64,000 nucleotides of DNA from Chloroflexota bacterium (GTDB lineage: Bacteria; Chloroflexota; Anaerolineae; Anaerolineales; Villigracilaceae): assembly GCA_021787595.1 (NCBI GenBank), contig JAJYLQ010000003.1, positions 144,852 to 208,851 on the forward strand, in the 5' to 3' direction. Position numbers and translations under genes: made by a program. Each line of letters begins with the position of its first letter. Position 1 is the first letter of the stretch. This document shows, one piece after another, positions 9,367 to 18,588 of this stretch. The notes under the pieces are model-generated. The model did not search any database and had not been told where the DNA came from. It worked only from the letters and a program-made list of their open reading frames with translations.

Positions 9367-10283
9367 GATTTTGTCCCGCCGATGGTTTCCTGAACTACAT
9401 AAGCCGGCCGGCCCATGCTGCGATCAAACATGTGAGCCAGATATTCGCCGATGATACCCAATGTAAATAACTGCGCCCCGCTGAATATTGCAATAATGGA
9501 AGCCAGGAACGGAAAGCCGGGCAGGCTACCCGCTGCAAAGTACGTAACAAGAACGTACGCGAAGATCGCCAATCCAAACAGCGTCATGAATAAACCCACC
9601 AGACTCGCAAGCCTGAGCGGGCCCGTACTGTAACCGGTCAACACCAGCAAAGTGGCCTTGACGAGAGTCAAAAAATTATAGTTCGAGCCCCTGGCGGGTC
9701 GAATGTCAACCACTACCGCTGTAATTCGTGACGTTCCCCATGACAGCAAAACATCGAGGATCGTGTTCGGGCTTCGGAATTCGGCAAACGCCCCGCGCAG
9801 ATTCGTGCGAAAAGCGCGGAACGCCGACATGTTCCGAACGGAGGGAACGCCCATCGTATTCGCCAGAATGATTTTAGTGTACCTGGTCACTTGATTGCGC
9901 CAGAAACCTTGCGGGAGCTGGCGCGGCACACCGTACACGACATCATAGCCTTCGTCGAGTTTTTCCAATAAGCAGTGAATCTCGGCGGGCGGATGCTGTA
10001 AATCGTCATCCAGCGTGATCGTGATCTCGTAACGCGCCGCACGCACGCCGCATAACGTAGCATTGTGCTGGCCGTAATTACGCATCAAATTGACGCCGAC
10101 CACCCACGGGAAGCGCCTGACAAGTTCCTCGATCTCCTGCCAGCTCGCATCGGGGCTGCTATCATTGATCAAAATCACTTCATAAGATCCTGCGATCTTT
10201 GGAAGTTCAACGGCCAAACTCTCGACCAATGGGACAATTGTTGCCTCGCCCCGATAAACCGGAATAACCACTGAGCAATTCAT
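9363..10283 (-). CDS. Family 2 glycosyltransferase with C-terminal membrane anchor
   Basis: 306 residues. GT-A domain with SVVIPVYRGEATI, LINDSSPDASW and catalytic TLDDDLQHPPAEI, then two C-terminal helices (about residues 225-290), the layout of the undecaprenyl-phosphate sugar transferase subgroup (GtrB/ArnC-like). It is the first gene of the minus-strand glycan operon. ATG at 10283 is chosen because a -10 box TGGTAAAAT ends exactly seven bases before it, implying a leaderless mRNA; an upstream ATG at 10307 would lie outside that transcript. Confidence 0.87.
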   Translation of the reverse strand: MNCSVVIPVYRGEATIVPLVESLAVELPKIAGSYEVILINDSSPDASWQEIEELVRRFPWVVGVNLMRNYGQHNATLCGVRAARYEITITLDDDLQHPPAEIHCLLEKLDEGYDVVYGVPRQLPQGFWRNQVTRYTKIILANTMGVPSVRNMSAFRAFRTNLRGAFAEFRSPNTILDVLLSWGTSRITAVVVDIRPARGSNYNFLTLVKATLLVLTGYSTGPLRLASLVGLFMTLFGLAIFAYVLVTYFAAGSLPGFPFLASIIAIFSGAQLFTLGIIGEYLAHMFDRSMGRPAYVVQETIGGTKS

Positions 10284-10290
10284 CGGCAGG

Positions 10291-10299
10291 ATTTTACCA
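10291..10299 (-). promoter_or_regulatory. Extended -10 (TGGTAAAAT), leaderless start of the glycan operon
   Basis: TAAAAT occupies 10296-10291 on the minus strand, preceded by TGG. Seven bases separate it from the ATG at 10283, so transcription is expected to start at or next to the start codon. The same spacing occurs for several other genes in the window. Confidence 0.5.
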
Positions 10300-10300
10300 T

Positions 10301-10331
10301 GCGCCAAAAAATGCGGAGCGTGCTCCGCATT
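10301..10331 (-). terminator. Rho-independent terminator of the glycerol operon
   Basis: 10-bp stem AATGCGGAGC/GCTCCGCATT with a 2-base loop. On the minus strand it is followed by a run of T, thirteen bases beyond the glpD stop. Confidence 0.8.
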
Positions 10332-10343
10332 TCCATCTTCGCG

Positions 10344-12035
10344 TCACAATCGGACCTGGTGCCGGTCCGCCAATATTTCGAGCATCCGCGCCACTTCGGC
10401 ATTTTTCTGCCTCTCATCCCAGTTTTTATACTCGGCCAGGACGCCCGCAATTTCATCGAGAGCTTCGCGCGTCAACCGGCCAAGCATGGCAAGCATCGAA
10501 CGCCTCAGCAGGAAATCATCCAGGTGAACAACCTTCTCGTGCTGGGCGATGAATCCAATCTCGCGGCGGCTGTACGCTGGCAGTGACTCGAGCGGCGAGT
10601 CCTGGCTGCGCCCGATGAACGTCGCGATCTGTTCGGCGCGCGTGCCATACCGTTCGAACAAAGATTTCGCGCGCCCGGCTGGCATTCCAGTCCACGCCAC
10701 GATTCTGTCCATAAACTTCCTGGCTTCCTCCGGCGTGACCGGATAGCTGCGCCCGCCGCCAATGGGTAAAGTCCTTGTACTTTTCTGCCGCGTTTTTCCC
10801 AGCGATTCGAGAGTCTTGTCGGTGACTTGTTCCGAGAACGCGCGGAACGAAGTCCACTTGCCGCCCACCAGCGAATAGACCGGGAACGCGAGGCCGGTCC
10901 ATTCGCCGCCGATGACTTGTATTTCATGATCGCGCGTAATTTGGCCGGTGGTCTTTGCATGACTGGCTGCCAGCGGGCGCACGCCGCTGAAACGAAAAAC
11001 AATGTCGTCCCGCGTCACCTCGATGGACGGAAAGACGCGCGCGATCATTTCGAGGAAATAATCCACTTCCTCCTCCGCGCAGCGCGCCTCATCCGGGTTT
11101 TCGAGAGCAATATCAGATGTGCCGACCAAGACGCGGTCATAAAGCGGGAAGATCAAAACAATGCGGCCATCTTCATTCTCGAAGAAGAATTCGTGACCGT
11201 CAATCGCCGCGCGCAGTTCAGGATGGTCGAGCACAAGATGCGAGCCTTTCGTGCCGCCGATGAATCGCGTGGAGAGCCCGAGGCTGTGATTCGCGAAGTC
11301 AATCCACGGGCCGGCAGCGTTAATGACCAGCTGCGGCTTGACTTCGTAAACAGCATCCGCCAATTCGTCCCGGAGAAGAAGCGTATCGCCGCTTCCGCTG
11401 ACGAGGCTCATGTAATTGAGGGCGCGCGCATTTGGATTTTCGGCTTCGGCATCCAGAATCAATTCGAGGCCGAGCCGTTCGGGCTGCAGGATCGCTCCGT
11501 CATAATACGTCGCCGTGTTGACGATGTTGGGATTGAGCTTGTTCCAACGCGAGATCGATTCCGCGCGGCTGTGGAATTGATGGCGCGGGACAATACGCTG
11601 CCTGCCGGTATATGCATCGTAAACCATCAATCCGATTTTGATCACCAATGTACCACGTTCAGACGGCTTGTCGAGCAGGCGCATGAATTTGAACGGGGCA
11701 TTGAGAAAGCCGGAGAAGATTTTGAAAATGGGAATCGTGGTTGGCAGCGGTTTGACGACATGCGGCGCATTCTGGATCATGCGGTTGCGTTCCTGCACCG
11801 CTTCGCGCACAAGACGGAACTCGCCGTTCTCGAGATAACGGATCCCGCCGTGCGCCATGTGCGAGGAAGCCGCGCTTGCGCCCGAACAGAAATCGGCGCG
11901 GTCAACCAGCAGGACATCCACGCTGTTGAGCGCCAGATCGCGGAACGTGCCAATGCCATTGATGCCTCCGCCAACGATCAGGACGGAGATCTGCGGATTG
12001 CTTTTTAACGACGAGAGAATTCCATTGCGATTCAT
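10344..12035 (-). CDS. glpD: Glycerol-3-phosphate dehydrogenase (FAD-dependent, aerobic type)
   Basis: 563 residues. The FAD-binding dinucleotide motif VLIVGGGINGIG lies at residues 19-30, followed by SGASAASSHMAHGGIRYLE, typical of GlpD, and the substrate-site block VINAAGPWID. The C-terminal GlpD cap domain is present. It oxidises sn-glycerol-3-phosphate to dihydroxyacetone phosphate and passes electrons to quinone at the membrane. AGGA precedes the ATG by five bases. It is the last gene of the glpF-glpK-membrane protein-glpD operon. Confidence 0.93.
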   Translation of the reverse strand: MNRNGILSSLKSNPQISVLIVGGGINGIGTFRDLALNSVDVLLVDRADFCSGASAASSHMAHGGIRYLENGEFRLVREAVQERNRMIQNAPHVVKPLPTTIPIFKIFSGFLNAPFKFMRLLDKPSERGTLVIKIGLMVYDAYTGRQRIVPRHQFHSRAESISRWNKLNPNIVNTATYYDGAILQPERLGLELILDAEAENPNARALNYMSLVSGSGDTLLLRDELADAVYEVKPQLVINAAGPWIDFANHSLGLSTRFIGGTKGSHLVLDHPELRAAIDGHEFFFENEDGRIVLIFPLYDRVLVGTSDIALENPDEARCAEEEVDYFLEMIARVFPSIEVTRDDIVFRFSGVRPLAASHAKTTGQITRDHEIQVIGGEWTGLAFPVYSLVGGKWTSFRAFSEQVTDKTLESLGKTRQKSTRTLPIGGGRSYPVTPEEARKFMDRIVAWTGMPAGRAKSLFERYGTRAEQIATFIGRSQDSPLESLPAYSRREIGFIAQHEKVVHLDDFLLRRSMLAMLGRLTREALDEIAGVLAEYKNWDERQKNAEVARMLEILADRHQVRL

Positions 12036-12041
12036 AAGTTC

Positions 12042-12914
12042 CTACAATTTGAAAACCAGCATAATTGTCCAGAGAAAAACGCACAGGATAATATGAAGCA
12101 CATCGCGACGAATCACTTTTTCAACATCCTCGTGCAAAAGCCCAATCTGCACGATCAAATATGTATAAAAGGTAAGATAGGGAGACAGGAATGGCGTTGA
12201 AGCAAGGGCAAAGAACTTGTTTTTTCGATTCACAGCCAGCCACAGAAGCGCCAATCCAAGAGGGATTCCATAGGGGAAGAGGCTGCGGTTCCAAACATCC
12301 GTTGTTTCATGAAGGACACGGCCCACCCATATCGGAAAAAGGATGGCAGAAAGTGCGTACATAATCGCTACGGGCGCGAAAGTCCGAGTTATCGCCGCAA
12401 GTCTTCCCCTTCTCCAGGAATCAATCAGGCAATAAACGGCAAACCCAAGGCCAATTTGCGGCTTGATCATCAGAACAAGAAGTGCCCAGGCAGGCGGAAG
12501 AAAAATGCCCAGCACAACAAAAGAATCGATATTGCCAGCAAGCAGGGAACCAATCACAGTGGGCGATATCAACAGGCCAATCACGGCCATGCGCGGCGCA
12601 TGCAGCCGCCACGCAGCGTAAATGAGCGCTGCAAAACTACAGGCAAATACGATGCCCCGTGCAATATTTGGCGGAAACAACACAACTGGAAGCAGAGGCA
12701 GAATTGCCCAGGGAGGATTCATGTAATAAGGCATTACATAAGGCGAGCGCCCCTGAAGTACGGCCCGGGCTGCAGGATCAAACGTTCCCGTCCAGTCTGC
12801 ATCGGGAATAAAAGACGCCAGCCAGACTGCAGCAATCCCAACAACCGCCAAAGCAATGCAGAGAAAGGCTTTTTTATATATCGCTCGATGGTTTCCAATT
12901 GCGGAATTTGTCAT
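12042..12914 (-). CDS. Polytopic membrane protein, GT87/DUF2029-like
   Basis: 290 residues with about eight hydrophobic helices. The sequence [15 protein letters not shown] and the [12 protein letters not shown] segment resemble the GT87/DUF2029 mannosyltransferase-like membrane family, which uses polyprenyl-linked sugars; this is a weak resemblance. ATG at 12914 overlaps the glpK stop by ATGA, so it is translationally coupled to glpK. Its presence between glpK and glpD suggests a link to glycerol or glycolipid metabolism (inference). Confidence 0.6.
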   Translation of the reverse strand: MTNSAIGNHRAIYKKAFLCIALAVVGIAAVWLASFIPDADWTGTFDPAARAVLQGRSPYVMPYYMNPPWAILPLLPVVLFPPNIARGIVFACSFAALIYAAWRLHAPRMAVIGLLISPTVIGSLLAGNIDSFVVLGIFLPPAWALLVLMIKPQIGLGFAVYCLIDSWRRGRLAAITRTFAPVAIMYALSAILFPIWVGRVLHETTDVWNRSLFPYGIPLGLALLWLAVNRKNKFFALASTPFLSPYLTFYTYLIVQIGLLHEDVEKVIRRDVLHIILCVFLWTIMLVFKL

Positions 12915-14323
12915 TCGACCCAGCCATACGTACGCGTTACCGCTTTCTTCCATCCTGAGTATAACTTCTCGCGCACAGAAGAGTCCATATTTGGCCTCCA
13001 CTCTTTATCCCTGCCCCAGTTTGCGCGCAGTTCGTCGAAATCCTTCCAAAAGCCGACGGCCAGTCCCGCCGCGTACGCCGCGCCGAGGGCGGTCGTCTCC
13101 GCCACTTTTGGACGAATGACCGGCACGTTGAGAATGTCGGCCTGGAATTGCATGAGCAGTTCATCGAAGACCATGCCGCCATCCGCTTTGAGCGCGGTCA
13201 ATTTCACGCCGGAATCTTTTTCCATCGCGTCCAATACTTCGCGTGTTTGATACGCCGTCGCTTCCAGGGCTGCGCGGGCGATGTGGCCCTTGTTGACGTA
13301 ACGCGTCATCCCGACGATAACGCCGCGCGCATCCGCCTTCCAGTACGGTGCGAACAATCCGCTGAAAGCCGGGACGAAATAAATTCCGCCATTGTCTTCG
13401 ACAGTTTTTGCCAGCGCCTCGACCTCGGACGATTGGCGGATCAGCCCCAGATTATCCCTCAGCCATTGGACCAGCGCGCCCGTGATCGCGATCGAGCCTT
13501 CCAGCGCGTAGACGGCTTTTTGATTCCCAATTTTGTATCCCAGAGTCGTGAGCAAGCCTGATTTCGACGGCACCGGCTTTTCGCCCGTGTTCAACAACAT
13601 AAAGCAGCCGGTGCCATACGTGTTCTTTGCTTCGCCAACCGAATAACAAGTCTGGCCAAATAACGCAGCCTGCTGGTCACCGAGATCGCCAGCGACGGGA
13701 ATGCCTTGGAGGAGCGCAGCGAAGTCTTCACGAGACCGGGTCAATGAATCGTTTCGCTGTGCCCCTACATGTCCATAAATCTCCGATGATGATCTGATTT
13801 CCGGCAGCATTCCGCGCGGGATGTTCAACAATTTCAGAATTTCGTCATCCCAATCGAGCGTCTCGAGATTCATCAACATCGTGCGCGAGGCGTTCGTTAC
13901 GTCGGTGGCATGTGCACCGGTCAGATTCCAAATCATCCACGTGTCAATGTTTCCAAAAAGCAATCCGCCTTTTTCGGCTTTTTGACGCGCACCGGGGACA
14001 TTATCCAGAATCCATTTGATCTTCGGATCGGAAAAATATGTCGCAAGCGGCAAGCCGGTTTTGTCTCGAAAACGATCCCGGCCTCCGTTGCGAGCCAACT
14101 CATTGATAATGGAATCCGTTCGCGTGTCCTGCCAGACAATCGCGTTATAAACCGGCCTGCCTGTGTTCCTGTCCCAAACGACCGTCGTCTCGCGTTGATT
14201 TGTGATTCCAATCGCGGCGATCTGACTGATCACGGACGACGAATCACTGGATACTTTCTTCAACGCGCCTGCGATCACTTCCCGAGTCCGCGCCGATGAA
14301 TTGTGGTATCCAGTAAGAAACAA
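12911..14323 (-). pseudogene. glpK: Glycerol kinase lacking its N-terminus (fused to truncated glpF)
   Basis: The open frame gives 470 residues. From about residue 14 it matches glycerol kinase well ([39 protein letters not shown], the C-terminal ADGGM and [12 protein letters not shown] blocks of FGGY kinases). The first 45-50 residues of the family, including the phosphate-binding DQGTTS motif, are absent. The first thirteen codons are instead glpF sequence read out of frame. The junction lies near 14284-14291. Without the phosphate-binding loop the product should not phosphorylate glycerol. An assembly error is the alternative. The gene still overlaps the following gene by ATGA. Confidence 0.8.
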
Positions 14324-14552
14324 CTGCTTGGCCCCATTTGACTGTTTTGTTCAGCGCCAGGCCGAACGTCACCGCCGGGTTGACATGCGCGCTAGAGACG
14401 TGTCCAAAAACGTACACCATCACCGCCAAAACAAAGCCATGCGCCAAAGCCACTCCCAATAATCCTGCTTTGGCAACCGCCGCGCCCGCGCCGAAAAATG
14501 TCAGCGCAAAGGTGCCAATCAACTCAGCTACAAAAATTTTTCCATTAAACAT
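14244..14552 (-). pseudogene. glpF: Truncated aquaglyceroporin (MIP family), N-terminal 88 codons
   Basis: The frame starts after a good GGAGGATGAA ribosome-binding site and encodes the first helices of a MIP channel, with the first NPA box in [16 protein letters not shown] and then [10 protein letters not shown]. At about codon 88 (14289) the homology stops and the frame runs into glpK sequence, ending at 14244. The second NPA half is missing, so a working channel is not expected. It overlaps the glpK frame. Confidence 0.8.
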
Positions 14553-14611
14553 TTCATCCTCCGATAAGTTGGTTTGAACTTGAAAACCCCGAAACTTTCA
14601 AGAGGATACTT

Positions 14612-15556
14612 CTACGATTCCCACTTACGTGCACCAGCCAAGAATGCCTTGCCGCTCATGGATTTCTTCCCGGCAGGTTGCACTTCATCCAGGATGAGAA
14701 GACCGCTTCGCGCGCCGACCGCGGGCTGGTCTCGATAAACCAGCCTCTGCCCCGCCCTCACCCCCATCCCCTCTCCCAATGGGAGGGGGGTAATGGGGTG
14801 AGGGGGAAAAGCGTGCGCGCGATGGACTTTGAGCATTGCGCCATCGAAGTCCATATACGCGCCCGGCCACGGATTGAACGCCCGCACTCGGCGCGCCAGC
14901 TCTTCAGCGGATTGCGTGAAATCAAGCTGGCCTTCGTCTTTTTTCAGCATGGGCGCGTACGTCGCCTTGCTTTCATCCTGCGGCCGCGGCTGTAATTCAC
15001 CCGACAAATATCGCGGCAAGGTTTCGACCAATAACTCCGCGCCGAGATGAGACAACTTATCGAATAACGAGCCAGCCGTGTCTCCCGCTTCGATTGGGAT
15101 CGCGCGTTGGGAGAGGATCGCGCCGGTATCCACGCCCTTGTCCATTTGCATGATGGTCACGCCTGTTTCAGAATCGCCTGCCAAAATCGCGGCCTGGATC
15201 GGCGCGGCGCCGCGCCCGCGTGGCAGCAGCGATGCGTGGACGTTGATGCATCCGCGCGGGGGCAGCGCGAGAACGTCGGGGCGGAGAATCTGCCCGAAGG
15301 CGGCGACCACGATCAGGTCCGGGGCCCAGAGGCGCAGTTGATCCATCGCTTCAGGTGCGCGTAATTTTTCCGGTTGGATGTACGCGAGACCCAAATCCGT
15401 TGCCAGTGTTCTAACAGGCGGAGACTTAAGCTCGCGTCCACGCCCGGATGGACGGTCTGGCTGAGTCACAACGCCGACAACTTCATAATGATCCGCAAGC
15501 GCGCGTAAAGCCGGTAATGCAAAGTCAGGCGAACCCATGAAGACCACGCGAGTCAT
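14612..15556 (-). CDS. fmt: Methionyl-tRNA formyltransferase
   Basis: 314 residues. VVFMGSPDFALPALRAL opens the formyltransferase domain; the catalytic block is GCINVHASLLPRGRGAAPIQ and the following TGVTIMQMDKGVDTG is also conserved. The C-terminal OB-like domain (RVRAFNPWPGA onward) is interrupted by an in-frame palindromic repeat (14756-14813) that adds about 17 residues including TPLPLGEGMGV. It formylates initiator Met-tRNA. ATG at 15556 is chosen because a TGCTAAAAT box ends seven bases before it (leaderless); ATG at 15565 would overlap that box. Confidence 0.93.
   Translation of the reverse strand: MTRVVFMGSPDFALPALRALADHYEVVGVVTQPDRPSGRGRELKSPPVRTLATDLGLAYIQPEKLRAPEAMDQLRLWAPDLIVVAAFGQILRPDVLALPPRGCINVHASLLPRGRGAAPIQAAILAGDSETGVTIMQMDKGVDTGAILSQRAIPIEAGDTAGSLFDKLSHLGAELLVETLPRYLSGELQPRPQDESKATYAPMLKKDEGQLDFTQSAEELARRVRAFNPWPGAYMDFDGAMLKVHRAHAFPPHPITPLPLGEGMGVRAGQRLVYRDQPAVGARSGLLILDEVQPAGKKSMSGKAFLAGARKWES
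14756..14813. repeat. Palindromic repeat inserted in frame in fmt (CCCTCACCCC...GGGGTGAGGG type)
   Basis: Arms CCCTCACCCCCATCCCC and GGGGTGAGGGGG flank a CTCTCCCAATGGGAGG core. Related copies lie at 23166-23213 and 34278-34355 (intergenic) and 30876-30925 (inside the DUF1786 gene). Here the frame is kept. Confidence 0.8.
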
Positions 15557-15563
15557 GTTGTGC

Positions 15564-15572
15564 ATTTTAGCA
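15564..15572 (-). promoter_or_regulatory. Extended -10 (TGCTAAAAT), leaderless fmt start
   Basis: TAAAAT at 15569-15564 on the minus strand, preceded by TGC, seven bases before the fmt ATG at 15556. Confidence 0.5.
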
Positions 15573-15603
15573 TAATAGTACTATTGTCTCTCACGACAGG
15601 TCG

Positions 15604-15632
15604 TTGATTTTTGATTGCTTTCATTGTACAAT
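15604..15632 (+). promoter_or_regulatory. Promoter of the DUF4870 gene
   Basis: TTGATT at 15604-15609 and TACAAT at 15627-15632 are separated by 17 bases, upstream of a gene with an AGGAGG ribosome-binding site at 15655-15660. Confidence 0.5.
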
Positions 15633-15668
15633 AGTTAAAATTTCAGACCAGTTCAGGAGGAACAACCC

Positions 15669-16007
15669 ATGTCTCAAGCACCTATGTCCGCCGATGCCAC
15701 CAGCGATGATAAGCTGTGGGCACTTTTGGCCTACATCTTTACTCCCATCGTCCCGATCATCATTCTGTTGATGGAAGGCAAGAAGAACCGCCCCTTCATT
15801 AGGGCACACAATGCACAGGCTCTCATCCTTGGGATCATCATCGTGATCCTTGGGGCTGTCATAGGCCCATTCACGCTGGGGATTCTGTCCTGTGTAGGAG
15901 TCCTTCTTTGGTTTGTGTGCATTTACTGGGGTATCCAAGCCTACAACGGCAAGTACGTGGAAGTTCCCGTCGTCACTAATTGGGTAAAGAGCCAGGGCTG
16001 GGCATAG
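15669..16007 (+). CDS. DUF4870 (Tic20-like) small membrane protein
   Basis: 112 residues with three hydrophobic segments. The pattern DDKLWALLAYIFTPIVPIIILL, then FIRAHNAQALILGI, is typical of the DUF4870 family, whose function is unknown. AGGAGG lies eight bases before the ATG. A strong terminator follows the stop, so it is probably monocistronic. Confidence 0.8.
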   Translation: MSQAPMSADATSDDKLWALLAYIFTPIVPIIILLMEGKKNRPFIRAHNAQALILGIIIVILGAVIGPFTLGILSCVGVLLWFVCIYWGIQAYNGKYVEVPVVTNWVKSQGWA

Positions 16008-16030
16008 TTCTCTGACAACAGAATAATAAA

Positions 16031-16062
16031 GAGACTCGCTTGAGCGAGTCTCTTTTGTTTTG
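16031..16062 (+). terminator. Rho-independent terminator
   Basis: 10-bp stem GAGACTCGCT/AGCGAGTCTC with a 2-base loop followed by TTTTGTTTTG, 24 bases after the DUF4870 stop. Confidence 0.9.
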
Positions 16063-16124
16063 TTGCCGTACAATCGACTTTGCTGTACAATCCGCTTGAA
16101 CCTGATTTTGAAATTGGAGGAAAT

Positions 16125-16850
16125 ATGGATATTGGAAAATCGTTCTCGTTTCAATTCGAGGACCGGCAATGGATCAGTAAACTTGGTTTGGGCGCAGTCA
16201 TCGCCATTGTGCCGATCCTGAACTTTGCGTGGTCGGGATACATGGTCGGCATCATGCGAAATGTGGCCAACAATATTTCCGAGCCGCTTCCACAATGGGA
16301 TGATCTGGAAAAGAAATTCAGCGAGGGTCTGATTCTTTTTGCGGCCGGGTTGGTTTATGCTTTGCCGATGCTCATCGTCATCTGTCTGCCATTGAGCTTT
16401 TTCGTAGTTTCAGGAATTTTGTCAGGCAGCAACAATCTACAAAACATTGGTCAGGCAGTCGCGACTGCTGGCGGGCTATTATTCTATTGTCTCATGTGCG
16501 TGTTCCTGATTTATGCGCTCATACTTTCCGTGATCTATCCTGCGATCCTTGTTATATTTTCCCGTGAAGGGACTTTTGCATCCTGTTTCAATTTTCGAGA
16601 AGTGATTGATTTGGTAAGCAAGAATGCTTCGTCATTTTTCACCGCATGGATCATCAATCTACTTGGCGGATTAGGTGTTGGCCTCATTGTTGGAATCATC
16701 AACGCAATAATCGGGTGGATACCGTGCCTTGGATGGATCGTCGCATTAGCGCTGGGATTAAGCTCAGGTATCTATATTGCCACGATCTACGCCCATCTGT
16801 TTGGGCAGTTCGGCGCGATTGCATTTAGCTCAAGGCCAAGAACTGCTTAA
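16125..16850 (+). CDS. DUF4013 family membrane protein
   Basis: 241 residues with several long hydrophobic helices. The start region IGKSFSFQFEDRQWISKLGLG and the following GYMVGIMRNVANN match the DUF4013 family, whose function is unknown. ATG at 16125 has GGAGG six bases upstream, and two TACAAT boxes (16066-16071 and 16086-16091) precede it. A sulfatase gene follows after 33 bases with its own ribosome-binding site. Confidence 0.78.
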   Translation: MDIGKSFSFQFEDRQWISKLGLGAVIAIVPILNFAWSGYMVGIMRNVANNISEPLPQWDDLEKKFSEGLILFAAGLVYALPMLIVICLPLSFFVVSGILSGSNNLQNIGQAVATAGGLLFYCLMCVFLIYALILSVIYPAILVIFSREGTFASCFNFREVIDLVSKNASSFFTAWIINLLGGLGVGLIVGIINAIIGWIPCLGWIVALALGLSSGIYIATIYAHLFGQFGAIAFSSRPRTA

Positions 16851-16883
16851 TACCCATCCAATATTGTTCCAAGGAGTTATTCA

Positions 16884-18260
16884 TTGAATTATCGAAAGAT
16901 CGTTTCGATCCTGATGCTGGCCGGAATCGTTTTGTCGCAAGCCTGTGTCACCCTGCCGCGTATCAACGATACGCGCCCGAACTTCCTCATCATTCTGACA
17001 GACGACCAACGCTACGATACGATGAGCTACATGCCGGCCACGGTTGCGACGATTTTCGATCAGGGCGTGACGTTCACACACGGATACGACACGACGCCGC
17101 TATGCTGCCCGGCGCGCGCCAGCATCCTGACCGGCATGTACGCGCACAACACCGGTGTCCAAACCAACACGGATTCGCTGGATAAAACGACCTTTTTCTA
17201 CGACCTGCATCAAAATGGTTATTACACGGGCCTGGTTGGGAAATATCTTAACTCATGGAAAGGCGAAACGCGTCCGGAATTCGATTATTGGGTTTCGTTC
17301 TTTCGCGGCGAGAGCGCGTACATTGATCCGCGTCTCAACGTCAACGGCACATGGTCGAAACAGACCGGATATATTTCCGACATTTTGGGAAACTATGTCA
17401 TTCAATTCCTCGACCAGGCTGCCAAACAACCGCGGCCCTTTGTCCTGCTCTTTGCGCCGAACGCCCCGCATCAACCCGCGACGCCGGACCCGGCCGATGA
17501 GAATAAACTCGCTGACCTCGCACCATGGCGGCCTCCAAGTTTCAATGAAGCAGATGTTTCTGAAAAGCCGCAATGGTTGCAGGAGAGACTGCTTACGCCA
17601 AAGCAGATTGCAACCGATGATGCATTCCGGCGGGACCAACTTCTCACCCTGATGTCATTGGATCGCGCCGATGCCCGGATTTTTGACGAGATGACGAAAA
17701 ATGGTCAACTCGATAATACAGTGATCATTTTCCTCAGCGACAACGCCCTGCTGTGGGGCGAGCACCGAATGACGTCAAAAAACAGCCTGTATGAAGAAGC
17801 GGTGCGCGTTCCGTTCGCGATTCGATATCCCCCGCTGATTCCAAAACCTTACGTGGATGACCGGCTGGTCGCCAACATTGACATCGCCCCCACGCTTTAT
17901 CAACTGGCCGGGCTTCGCATTCCATCCAACATGGATGGAATGTCCATGGTCAATTTATTCGACGGCGGAGCGTGGAGAAATGCCCTGCTGTTGGAAGGCT
18001 GGCCGCCGCGCGGTGTTTATTCGGCTGTCCACACCGAACGATACATCTACTCGGAAACGGCTGGCGACAAGCCCGAGTTTTATGACCTGCAAACGAATCC
18101 ATACGAATTAAGCAATCAAATCAATGATCCGCAGTACCAAAACATCATCCAGGAATTGAAGGGTCAGCTTCACCAGTTGGAAAAGCAAAAGGGTGCGCCG
18201 CCCGTCATGGATCCGGGTTCGGTCCCGACGCTGAGTCCGACCATCGTCCCGACGCCTTAA
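16884..18260 (+). CDS. Sulfatase family protein, probable lipoprotein
   Basis: 458 residues. The N-terminus has a signal peptide with a possible lipobox (LSQAC, Cys at about residue 21). The alkaline-phosphatase-fold metal site starts with NFLIILTDDQRYDT, and the formylglycine site is CCPARASILTG (CxPxR type), so a formylglycine-generating enzyme would be needed. DNALLWGEH and the GKYLNSW block are further sulfatase features. The tail is rich in Pro and Thr. It would hydrolyse sulfate esters outside the membrane; the substrate is unknown. TTG is the start, seven bases after AAGGAG. Confidence 0.85.
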   Translation: MNYRKIVSILMLAGIVLSQACVTLPRINDTRPNFLIILTDDQRYDTMSYMPATVATIFDQGVTFTHGYDTTPLCCPARASILTGMYAHNTGVQTNTDSLDKTTFFYDLHQNGYYTGLVGKYLNSWKGETRPEFDYWVSFFRGESAYIDPRLNVNGTWSKQTGYISDILGNYVIQFLDQAAKQPRPFVLLFAPNAPHQPATPDPADENKLADLAPWRPPSFNEADVSEKPQWLQERLLTPKQIATDDAFRRDQLLTLMSLDRADARIFDEMTKNGQLDNTVIIFLSDNALLWGEHRMTSKNSLYEEAVRVPFAIRYPPLIPKPYVDDRLVANIDIAPTLYQLAGLRIPSNMDGMSMVNLFDGGAWRNALLLEGWPPRGVYSAVHTERYIYSETAGDKPEFYDLQTNPYELSNQINDPQYQNIIQELKGQLHQLEKQKGAPPVMDPGSVPTLSPTIVPTP

Positions 18261-18278
18261 TCACGGATTTTTGTCCTC

Positions 18279-18307
18279 TTGACGCTTCTTTCCCAGACTC
18301 ATAAAAT
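18279..18307 (+). promoter_or_regulatory. Promoter of the glycine-cleavage operon
   Basis: TTGACG at 18279-18284, a 17-base spacer, then TAAAAT at 18302-18307, just upstream of the glycine riboswitch. Confidence 0.75.
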
Positions 18308-18324
18308 GGATGCAACAATTGAGC

Positions 18325-18588
18325 AGGTTCTGGGAAGAGATCCCGCATCCACGCGGGACGCCGAAGGTGCAAGTCTGGAACAGGCGAAGCCAGGCGAAAC
18401 TCTCAGGCAAAAGGACCCAGCATCCGAACCACTCTGGAAAGTCCCGCTATATGCGAGACACCGACGGTGAAAATTTAGTCTGGCAGTCTGATAGTCAAAT
18501 AGTCGCGTTGTCGAAAAGCCAAGGCCACGAGACCATTCGACCAAAAGACCAAGCGACTAAACGAATCTCTCAGGTCAATTTACAGAGG
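18325..18588 (+). ncRNA. Tandem glycine riboswitch
   Basis: The first aptamer (about 18325-18415) has the conserved CGAAGGTGCAAG and AACTCTCAGGCAAAAGGAC segments. The second (about 18428-18588) has CACCGACGGTGAAAA and GAATCTCTCAGGTCAATTTA, closing with CTCTG at 18432-18436 against CAGAG at 18583-18587. This two-aptamer layout is the classic glycine riboswitch. It sits between a promoter and a terminator ahead of gcvH and should raise gcv expression when glycine is abundant. Confidence 0.92.

Noticed and set aside
10827-12008. 393-codon plus-strand frame opposite glpD
   Set aside because: Antisense shadow; no ribosome-binding site or domain.
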